A stretch of 64,000 nt of DNA, taken from positions 602,706-666,705 of the forward strand of contig WOAB01000110.1 in NCBI GenBank assembly GCA_027886185.1, read 5' to 3'. The DNA is from Rheum nobile. Taxonomy: Eukaryota > Streptophyta > Magnoliopsida > Caryophyllales > Polygonaceae. A program made the position numbers and the translations under genes. The notes under the pieces are model-generated. The model saw only the letters and a list, made by a program, of their open reading frames with translations. It was not told the DNA's origin and did no database searches. Positions 31,873-39,774 of the stretch are shown here, in pieces (positions within the stretch are counted from its first letter, which is position 1; each line of letters starts with the position of its first letter).

Positions 31873-32577
31873 TGATGCGCCCCTGCCCACCATGAATGCC
31901 TCTGAGGAAGAAGAGGCTATGAGCATTCGCTCAGACGGGCCAATCACAAGAGCATGCACTAAAACCATCACCAACGCGATGCAATCCTTGGTCGCTCGCG
32001 TCGTCCAGAGCCAAGGCATCCAAGAGATCACGTTCTCTTTGAAGCGTCTTCAACCAAGCCCAGAGAACGCGTTCTTTGTCTGTCTTCTCTCCACCATCCA
32101 ATGAACGCGTTCTTTTTTAACAAAATGTAATCTCTTGAGACATTAATGTTTTTATTTCTTTTTGGGGCGTGTGTTCCGCACATGTCGCGTGGGCCGGCCC
32201 ACTAATCGAGATTTGGCCCATCCGAGTCCCGCGACCTAGCATAAAAGGACAACTCGTTCTTCTGTATTACGTTACGTTCATTTTTAATCAAAGCTTGAGT
32301 ATTGAGAGCCATTTGCCTCCTCCCCTTTGATCGAACGTCAAACACTCTCTGTCTTCTCAACCCCTTCCTCCGCCGCCGACGCTACGGCCACCACTCGATC
32401 TTCATCGAGATTATTCCTCCGCTGCCGACGCTATGGCTAAGAACTCGATCTCTTTCGAGTCGTTCTCCTCCGATGCCGCCTTCCAAAGCCCGCGTTCCAC
32501 CCTATCATCCTCCAGCAAGACGCGTAAGACTTCCAAAACAAGATCTGAGATCCTTCAATCCTAGTAGGAACGCATCA
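31873..32577 (+). mobile_element. Family B LTR (TGATGC), lone, inside the 3' end of family A
   Basis: Starts TGATGCGCCCC right after a complete hairpin plus polypurine tract (31836-31872) and ends GCATCA. The flanks gaggg and ccttc are not a target duplication, and pol-tail sequence is present on both sides. It is therefore the 3' LTR of a family B element whose 5' part is lost, not a simple solo-LTR insertion. TATA-like cataaaagg near 32,239. Contains gccgacgctacggc repeats (32,375 and 32,420). Confidence 0.85.
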
Positions 32578-32783
32578 CCTTCCGTCCGCAAGTCTAAGCT
32601 CGACCAACGGGGTGATGGTCCATTCAGATTCGTCAAGGCCATTGGCGACAACGCCTACCAGCTCGAGCTCCCGGACAAGTATGGGGTGCATCCGATGTTC
32701 AACGTCGCTGACTTAGCACCATATGTTGAGCATGAGTATGATGAGGGTGAAGCGGGGACGCTTCACACTCAAGTGGGGGAGGG
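32578..32783 (+). pseudogene. Family A pol tail (integrase C-terminal fragment)
   Basis: Second copy of the integrase C-terminal region: S-K-L-D-Q-R-G-D-G-P-F onward to DEGEAGTLH, similar to but clearly diverged from the copy at 31,680-31,872. It runs into a hairpin (32747-32766), the polypurine tract aagtgggggaggg (32771-32783) and the family A 3' LTR. Confidence 0.85.
32747..32783 (+). promoter_or_regulatory. Pre-PPT hairpin and polypurine tract, family A
   Basis: Same 8-bp stem and GGGA loop as in family B (32747-32766), then the polypurine tract at 32771-32783 abutting the 3' LTR. Confidence 0.75.
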
Positions 32784-33667
32784 TGATGTGACCCAGCCCT
32801 CCATGTCAGCTATAGAGGAGGAAGACGCCATGAGACTTCCGCCAACAGGTCCTATCACCCGCGCCAGAGCGAAGAGTGTCCAAGCAGTGACACAATCCTT
32901 GATGACCAGACTTGTAGCCAGCCACGGCCAGATCACTACAGCGTTCGAGCTTCTGTGTCTCGTCAGCTTAGCCGTGACTGACTCCTCTACAGCTATATCC
33001 ATTCTGAGCTAGATTTAGGAGACTTTCTATTTCTAGTTCTTACTATTTTTAGACATTACTTCTTTAGTACTTTCTGTTTACAAAATTTCTATTTTTAGTA
33101 GCTGCTAGTTCTGGAGTGGTTTCCATTTGTGTTAAATGGGCCGCCAGAGTTAGTAACTAGAGAGTCTGGCCCATTAGGTCAACTCTCTAGTATAAGTAGG
33201 AATTCTTGTCTTCATTTCTAATTACGTCGAAATAGAGCTTTTGTTTACAGTCGAGTAATCTCCTGAAACTCGGGCCCTGACGTCAACAATTAACGTGTTT
33301 CTAGTCGAACTATCCTGGCGCGTTAATTCGGTTACCCATATTATCCGCAAACAAACACAAGACCTAACCCTAGTTATAGAAACCGCTGCCTATCCCCTTC
33401 ATCCCATTCGGCCGCCACCCACCATACACCACTCCGCCACCTTGCGCCACCTTCTCGCCGCCACCTCTGTCGTCGACACTCTAGTACCGTCGTACCGCCG
33501 CCAGCCACCACCAGAAGCCGCCGTCTCTCTCCCTACAACAACCGCCACTTCCATCCTTCATTATTTCCGCCACTTCCAATTCATTGCGGAAGAGTTTCTA
33601 CGCCCTACTACGCGTTCATCGGATCCTTGACACAACTTGTAGTCTTCCGTCGGGCAAGGTTACATCA
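32784..33667 (+). repeat. Family A 3' LTR
   Basis: 884 bp, TGATGTGACCC to ACATCA, TSD atgtg after it. TATA-like tataagtagg near 33,191. Confidence 0.9.
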
Positions 33668-35800
33668 ATGTGGGAGGTATCAACCCATGTAATCACCGTT
33701 ACACTCATGCCCTTGCTCGACAGGAGGGCCCATCGCATCTAGTCTCATGGAATGTATATTCTTGGCATCCCAAACAAATTGAGCTTTGTCGTAGTCCACA
33801 GTGTATGTGCTGATTTTGGTTCCCCTTCATGCCCTTATTGGCACTATAGGCGGTCTTGGAACTTGCTGTACCTGGCCAAACTGTCTCTCCACACGATCTG
33901 GCATGTACGACTCTATGATCCAAAGACACGACATAACTCCATGGAAGAGCGAAGGAGCGAAGAATGCATCGGTGAAGTCAATCGGACCGTATGGCATCCA
34001 ATCAACCTAAACATAATGGGATGCCAAACAATTAAACATACCTATCATCGAATTTCTAACTTAATAGAGAGAGACCGTAGATGCACTTACTCTGTCCGCA
34101 GTCATCAGATCAAGCTCTGTTCTGTAGTCTCTCATCCGGTTGGGTTTCTCTGAAAGGTCCCATCTACGAGCACATGGGATCGACTGCTCGAAGTCCTAGC
34201 TTCTACTCTGTGCAGGTCAGAACATGTTGAAGTACCGATAGAAAACATTTATAACAAAATTCATGGTAGGCAACAAAATTTTTATTTACAAAATTCATTG
34301 TAAATAAAGTACTATACAATAAAATGTTTACCTGTATCAGAGTGTAGCATGTCGACATCAACCTCGCCTCTTTTCTTGTGCACTCGTCCAAGCTACGGTA
34401 CACGTGGGCCAGAACGCCAGCACCCCATGCATAATTCATGGTAGACGAGGGATCAGAGACAAAGGGAGTGTAGTAGACGGGCAATTTGTGTTGGGACTTG
34501 TCCGGAAAGAGACAGAAGCCCAACAAGTGAAGCAAGAACCCATGCGCACGTTGCTCTTCACTTAGCTGTTTGCAATGCTCCTTAAAGAACTGAGCATGTA
34601 CAGTACCAGATGTCACAGCCCCAACAAGCAGCTCAAAGACTCCCTGCGCCTCCTCCACCAAGGCCTTCTTCAGATCATTCATTCCCAACTGCTCATGCCA
34701 TTTCTGTGGAGGTCCCATGTCTTTTCCATGGATGTTCTGCCCAATGATCAACAATACGTCATGGAGAGTTATAGTCATCTCTCCCCATGGCATATGGAAT
34801 GAGCCGGTTTCTGGATGCCAGCGCTCAACGAACGCACTAATCAGCGCCTCGTCCACATGCTCGTGCATCAGCTCCGATATATGACACAACCCTGACGCAG
34901 ATGCCAGATGACACCACATGGCATTTCGTTTCAAAGGACATGAACGTATCTGTTTGCCTCGTTGCTGAAACCTCAACGTTGGCACTGACTTTAAATATTT
35001 GAATTTTTAACATATGTAAGCAACCCATTTGAAATATTTAAAATAAGTGTGAAATTTCATATAAGGTTTTTGCTGCAACTTACAATGCGTTGGTAAAGGT
35101 AGTACGATATGTGATTGGCAAAGCCCTTCAGAAGTTCAGGCATCTCCGGACCTCCAGGTACTCCAACCACCATCTCAGGGTCATATTTGCCATTTTTCTC
35201 CGACCGGGGCGGTTTTGACCGCGAAGAAGAGGCTTCATGTGGCTCCTCGTCCGCATAATCAGGTTCACCTCTTGGAGCCCAAGCCTGAATATCCCCGTCC
35301 TACATTTTTTTTTACAAATGATAAGTAATTACATTTTTATGATACGCTCATCTTTTCATATATTAAGGCTACTTACCATAGGCTGAGGTGCGTTCGGGTA
35401 GAGGCCCGGGTTCTCCCATGGGTTGTACCGCATCTGATCATCTATGCCCTGATAATAGACGGGGCTCTGATGATGGATGTGAGGGCTCTGATGGAGGTGA
35501 GGGTTGTGATAGGGCAACAGGCTATGATGAGGGTGAGGGCTCTATTGGGGCGGCAGACTAAATGGGAGGCCATAATAGTTATTCTGATTCATCGTATCAG
35601 AATAACCATGGAGCGGGCTCGCGTTATAATCTGGGTACAACTGCGGCTCTGAGTCAACACGACCACCCACCACAGGAAACGATGGCACAAACGACAACAT
35701 AGGGGGCTCAACATTGCCCGCCTGCCCGTATCCTCCCTCATCCTGACTACCGCCCGCAAACCTACGCGTTACCTCCTCTTCAGTCCGAAACGAAACGTCC
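33668..35800 (-). pseudogene. Plant mobile domain (PMD, aminotransferase-like) gene of the MULE, five recognisable exons
   Basis: Exons on the - strand with canonical GT-AG borders: about 35,800-35,377 (Pro/His/Asn-rich N terminus, one TAG), 35,299-35,084 (acidic), 34,988-34,332 (PMD core: ALISAFVERWHPETGSFHMP, then MTITLHDVLLIIG, then GFCLFPDKS and YAWGAGVLAHVYRSL), 34,207-34,091 and 34,006-33,668 (DRVERQFGQVQ, PRPPI). The last exon is split by the family A element and continues at 7083-7018. In two exons a TAG or TGA stands where the family has Trp. PMD proteins (PF10536) include MAIN/MAIL1, which act in silencing and genome stability; MULE-borne copies are common in plants. The exact start is not resolved. 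Confidence 0.8.
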
Positions 35801-35913
35801 CGGATGAGGTTTCTTCAGTTTCTACGCTTTGTTCTCTCACCGGGCTCCATCTACAACAATAAATCAAACCATTTTATCTCAAAAAATACAATTCCGGGTA
35901 TACAAAAAAAAAC

Positions 35914-36003
35914 ATACGTTACGTGGAAACAGAATCCACACGTTAAGTGTGGATGTAGGTCTCCACACGTTATGTGTGGAGATCATCCACACATAACGTG
36001 TGA
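35914..36003. repeat. MULE right subterminal palindrome cluster
   Basis: Four variants of CACACGTTATGTGTGG in 90 bases (about 35,914, 35,937, 35,965 and 35,988), alternating in orientation; the last matches the motif at base 5. Confidence 0.75.
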
Positions 36004-36234
36004 AATTGCCATTTCCAGAATTCCGGCGTGTTTCCGACGACATTCCGGCGCGATTTCCAGATTCCGATGAGACATTATTTCATCAAAATTTACCCAAAAT
36101 CCAACAAAATTAACACTAATTAAACAAATCCAACAAAACTACCACTTGCATTTGGCTATTTTCATACAAATCCAACAAAAACCCTAAACACCCTTTCATA
36201 CAAATCTATCAAATTTCCACCATTTCATACAAAT

Positions 36235-36640
36235 ATATCTATCAAATTAACCCAACAAATGCAAATAACTACTTCAAAATTACACAAAACCAACAAAAAC
36301 AAGATAAAAAACACAAAAACAATATGGATCTACAATAACCTAACAAAAAAATAAAAAATAAAAAAATTAAAGTTAAAATATATCTATCAAATTAACCAAC
36401 AAATGCAAATAACTACTTCAAAATTACACAAAACCAACAAAAACAAGATCAAAAACACAAAAACAATATGGATCTACAATAACCTAACAAAAAAATTAAA
36501 AAATTAAAAAATATCTATCAAATTAACCAACAAATGCAAATAACTACTTCAAAATTACCCAAAACCAACAAAAAAAGATCAAAAACACAAAAACAATATG
36601 GATCTATAATAATCTAACAAAAAAACTAAAAAATAAAAAT
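36235..36640. repeat. AT-rich tandem repeat, 3 units of 131-145 bp
   Basis: Units start atatctatcaaattaa at 36235, 36380 and 36511 and contain caatatggatctacaataac near their ends; they differ mainly in the length of A-rich runs. This lies between the PMD gene and the element's right end. Confidence 0.9.
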
Positions 36641-36689
36641 TAACAAGAATCTTTATTACTAACCTTTAAAGAATATGAATCCACGTAAC

Positions 36690-36960
36690 GTGCGGACCTT
36701 GTTGATTCGTAACGAGGAGACAAGCAAGCGACGTTATGTGGGGAGACAAGCAAACGAAGAAGAGAGCGGCGGTTTAAGGTAGAGGAAGAAGAAGAAAAAA
36801 AAAATGACTTTTAAAGCCGGAGAGTCTCCCCACGTTACGTGGGGAACCTGTTTCCACATTACGTGGGAAGCCGTCTCCCACGTTACGTGTGGAGACTCTC
36901 CTCACGTAACGTGGAGAGTCTTTTTTTATTACGTAACGTGAGGATTTGTTTCCCATGTTA
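36690..36960. repeat. MULE right terminal region with repeated CACGTTACGTG motifs
   Basis: At least seven copies of CACGTTACGTG-like sequences in both orientations (36,690-36,950), separated by purine-rich stretches. This is probably the terminal inverted repeat; the exact tip and target duplication are not resolved. Confidence 0.6.
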
Positions 36961-37490
36961 CATACAAGTCTATGCGTTAAAAAATAATTTTGTTTATGTG
37001 TTAAAAAGTAAGCCCCTCTATTTATGTCTTTTTCCCAATTTCATACGGCTATTTGACTTTTGGGGTTTTGTGGCAGCAGGAGATTATTCCAGCATTTTGG
37101 ACCTCAGCATAATCCAATTGCGGGCCTATGATGTTTACATAAGGAAGGCCCATATATAAAGTTGAAGCCCAACAACGTCATGAAATTGATAATTTGAGGA
37201 AGAGTTCTCTTCAAATCAAGGCTCTTTTTCTTCCAAACAGTTGTCGCGACAGGGTGACAGAAAATGCTATGCCTATCCAAGAGACCAGAAATTGGAGGGA
37301 AAGCTATGCATTAGATTTGGAAAATTGAAAATAATAATAATAATATCATGACTTCTTTTACCACACACAATTGTTGAAAATTATACTTCATAATTCATAT
37401 CAGTGTAATGAACAGAGAGACTTTAAGTTATGCTCACTATCATGACTACAATCCCTTATGAAGTTATGATATATAATCCCTTATATACTA
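36961..37490. other. Unannotated AT-rich flank
   Basis: No open frame with recognisable content and no repeat structure seen. Confidence 0.6.
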
Positions 37491-37749
37491 CTCCCTCCGT
37501 CCCATAATGTTTGTCCTATTTTGATCGGACATATTTGTCGATGCGGGTTTTGTATCGTTAGTATCTCTAATTACATATTAATAAAAATTATAATTTTTTG
37601 ATATTATCAAAGTACTCGTTGAGACGAATTAAACAATATCCCACATGACTATGTTTTTTCTTATATATTGGAAGAAATCTTAAAAATTATCTTCAATTAT
37701 GAATAGTATACAAAAACGAAACAGGACAAACATTATGGGACGGAGAGAG
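37491..37749. mobile_element. Stowaway-type MITE (Tc1/mariner)
   Basis: 259 bp with terminal inverted repeats CTCCCTCCGTCCCATAATG and the inverse CATTATGGGACGGAGAGAG; TA at both flanks (37489-37490, 37750-37751). Internal sequence is AT-rich and non-coding. Confidence 0.9.
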
Positions 37750-38371
37750 TAGTAATAGACTAATAGTATTAGTAGGGTCATTTTCTAGAGTTGCAAAAAT
37801 TTGTTAGAGATTTTTTTTAAAATATTCTATTTGTTAAGAAATAAGTATCATTTTAGTCTTTAATTTTCATTAAAAAATATTTATTATTTTAGAATTTAGG
37901 ATAATGAGTTATTGATGAGTTAAGAGATATGTTATTGAAAGTTGTATATTTCGATATAATAATCTATGTAAATTCTCTTTATTCATTAGTTAAAAATAAG
38001 TTGAGTATTTATTAAATTATAATTTTAAAAAAAAAATGTTATATTTTAATTTAATAATTATATGTTTTAATAATCTTATTAAATGCTAAGATAAAGTGAT
38101 AGGCTTACAAAAAATAATAATAAATTTCGGGTAGTTTGCACAAGAGAGAACATAGAAACATTTTTGTATCTCAAAGAAAAGTAGAAATAGAGAGGGCATC
38201 AAATATAGAAGACGTCGCACGCCGACGTAATTAACCGCGGGTGAAAAAGAATTTTACAGTCCTTGCGGCCACGTAATTCAAACATCTCCGTTGCGCAATT
38301 TCACCGTTTCGTTTCTTTTTCTATTTCTTTTGGTAAATACGACTCGCCTATAATGTTAAGGTCGAAACTGG
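37750..38371. other. AT-rich upstream region of the trihelix gene
   Basis: No coding signal. GC content rises after 38,200, where the presumed promoter begins (gacgtcgcacgccgacgtaa at 38,210-38,229). Confidence 0.5.
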
Positions 38372-38379
38372 TGACGTCA
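38372..38379. promoter_or_regulatory. TGACGTCA (bZIP-type palindrome) and pyrimidine-rich leader before the trihelix gene
   Basis: A perfect TGACGTCA lies 171 bases before the ATG; such sites bind bZIP factors. A C/T-rich stretch (about 38,405-38,545) typical of plant core promoters or 5' leaders follows. There is a weak tataat at 38,350. Confidence 0.5.
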
Positions 38380-38549
38380 CCGCCGGTCAGATTCACGGCA
38401 ATCCCCCTTCTCTCTCCTCCTCTCATTCGCTGGGGATCGGATTTCTTATCCTCTGCCTCCGGCGCACCTTAGCGTCGTCCATCCCTCCACCCTCCCTTTC
38501 TTCTCCTTCTTCTCTCTCCCCTTTCTCTTTCTCCGTCAAACCCCCATCC

Positions 38550-39494
38550 ATGGAAAATCCGGCCGAATCCGAAACCCCGACTCCCACCACCGACACCAAC
38601 ACGACCTCCGCCGCCCTCCCCGTCCGCAACTCCGGCGGCTTTCCCGGCGGAAGCGGCGGCCGGGAGGACTGCTGGAGCGAGGAAGCGACCGCAGTGCTGA
38701 TAGAAGCCTGGGGCGAGCGCCACCTACGCTGCAACCGCGGAAACCTCCGGCAGAACGACTGGCGGGAGGTGGCCGACGCCGTCAACGGCAGGGAGGACGG
38801 GACGAAGCCTCGTAAGTCGGACGTCCAGTGCAAGAACCGGATCGACACTCTTAAGAAGAAGTACAAGGTCGAGAAGGCCAAATCGGCGCCGTCGACGTGG
38901 CCGTTCTTCGGCCGGTTGGATTACCTCATCGGTCCCGGCGCCGGCGGTAAGAAATCCGGTAGTCCGGCGTCCAATTTCACACCGAAGCGGCGGCCTAGCC
39001 GGTTCAGATTGAGCTCTTGCCCCAACCTAAACCCTAATTCGAGCGGCAGCGCGATCCCTAAGCCAAGGCCCGGCGCACTTGCGGTACTCTCCGGTGGATC
39101 TTCCTCGAGGTTAAACTCGGTGGATTCTAGCGACAGCGAGAGTTCTTTGGGCGTTGGACAGAATGGGAAAGTTCCGGCGGTGTCGGTTGGCGGAGGAGTA
39201 GGGAGGAAGCGTACCAGATTGGAGGATTTTGGGGATTCTCCGTCGCAGGATACGGCGTTCAGGGAGCTGGCGAGGGCCATATCGAAGTTCGGGGAGATTT
39301 ATGAGAGGATCGAGAGCTCTAAGCAGAGGCAATTGATGGAGTTGGAAAGGCAGAGGATGGAGTTCACCAAGGAGCTTGAGTTCCAGAGGATGAACATGCT
39401 CATGGAAGCTCAACTGGAGATTGAGAAGGTGAAGCGCTCCAAGAATCCTTCTAATTCAGGTGAACTGTTTAAACTGCTTCCTTCTTCTAGTTAG
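38550..39494 (+). CDS. Trihelix transcription factor, SIP1 clade
   Basis: 314 residues, intact single exon. A short Thr/Ser/Pro-rich leader is followed by a trihelix (MYB/SANT-like) DNA-binding domain at about residues 38-130: Trp42, Trp54, Trp71, then KSDVQCKNRIDTLKKKYK and Trp117-Pro-Phe-Phe. The middle is Ser/Pro/Gly-rich with a basic KRTR stretch (about 227). A long C-terminal coiled coil (about 240-300, heptads rich in Glu, Arg, Leu and Met) is the usual dimerisation part of the SIP1/ASIL group. Likely a nuclear repressor or regulator; the target is unknown. The ATG has a good context (tccATGG). A GT in ttcagGTGAA near 39,460 could be a splice donor giving another C terminus, but the unspliced frame ends cleanly 11 codons later. 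Confidence 0.9.
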   Translation: MENPAESETPTPTTDTNTTSAALPVRNSGGFPGGSGGREDCWSEEATAVLIEAWGERHLRCNRGNLRQNDWREVADAVNGREDGTKPRKSDVQCKNRIDTLKKKYKVEKAKSAPSTWPFFGRLDYLIGPGAGGKKSGSPASNFTPKRRPSRFRLSSCPNLNPNSSGSAIPKPRPGALAVLSGGSSSRLNSVDSSDSESSLGVGQNGKVPAVSVGGGVGRKRTRLEDFGDSPSQDTAFRELARAISKFGEIYERIESSKQRQLMELERQRMEFTKELEFQRMNMLMEAQLEIEKVKRSKNPSNSGELFKLLPSSS

Positions 39495-39774
39495 AGTGAT
39501 TTACTAGTATGATTTCGTGATCTGTTCCTTAAAGATCATGACTTTGATTATGTTGGAGATAATTTGCGGATGATGATCAATCATATATCTTTTGTCAATA
39601 AGATATCCTGGTATTATCCATATATACCATGTTCAGTGATTTACTAGTATGATTTCGTGATCTGTTCCTTAAAGATCATGACTTTGATTATGTTGGAGAT
39701 AATTTGCGGATGATGATCAATCATATATCTTTTGTCAATAAGATATCCTGGTATTATCCATATATACCATGTTC
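39495..39774. repeat. Exact 140-bp tandem duplication after the trihelix stop codon
   Basis: Units 39495-39634 and 39635-39774 appear identical base for base; a third partial copy (tgagtgatttacttgtatgg) begins near 39,781. Lies in the presumed 3' UTR or first intron. Confidence 0.9.

Larger units (their letters stand above)
7084..33667 (+). mobile_element. Family A Ty3/Gypsy element (chimeric, 26.6 kb with nested insertions)
   Basis: The LTRs start TGATGTGACCC (7084 and 32784) and end ACATCA (16626 and 33667). The TSD atgtg lies at 7079-7083 and 33668-33672. When the nested gag-only element and its duplication are removed from the left LTR, both LTRs are exactly 884 bp. Over the first 240 bases they differ at about 14 sites by eye, nearly all transitions, so the insertion is not recent. 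Internal order: PBS, leader, gag, protease, RT, RNase H, integrase, as in Ty3/Gypsy; no chromodomain is visible. The gag core and integrase tail resemble CRM-like chromoviruses. Several nonsense codons make it inactive. The 3' end is chimeric with family B (31873-32577). Confidence 0.85.
1..36960. mobile_element. Mutator-like element (MULE), decayed, host of all nested insertions in the left half
   Basis: Outermost layer of the left 37 kb. It carries a MULE transposase-OTU gene on the + strand (168-6256) and a PMD gene on the - strand, whose exons lie at about 33,668-35,800 and 6,840-7,083. Both edges contain repeated short palindromes around the core CACACRTTAYGTGTG (1-45, 35,914-36,003, 36,690-36,960), as expected of MULE terminal or subterminal repeats. 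The two halves belong together because a retrotransposon with a clean 5-bp duplication (7084-33667) splits one PMD exon. The left tip lies before base 1 and the exact right tip is not resolved, so no target duplication can be read. MULEs carrying PMD or OTU domains are known in plants; the convergent arrangement is what the sequence shows. Nonsense codons and frameshifts make it inactive. Confidence 0.75.

Noticed and set aside
31873..32577. Simple solo LTR insertion of family B
   Set aside because: No target duplication, and homologous pol-tail sequence lies on both sides; a chimera fits better.
34203..34985. Host PMD gene (MAIN/MAIL1 type)
   Set aside because: It lies within the MULE, has stops at conserved Trp positions and continues across the family A insertion at 7,083.
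38423..39413. Antisense frames opposite the trihelix gene
   Set aside because: The + strand frame has a clear trihelix domain and coiled coil; the antisense frames have none.
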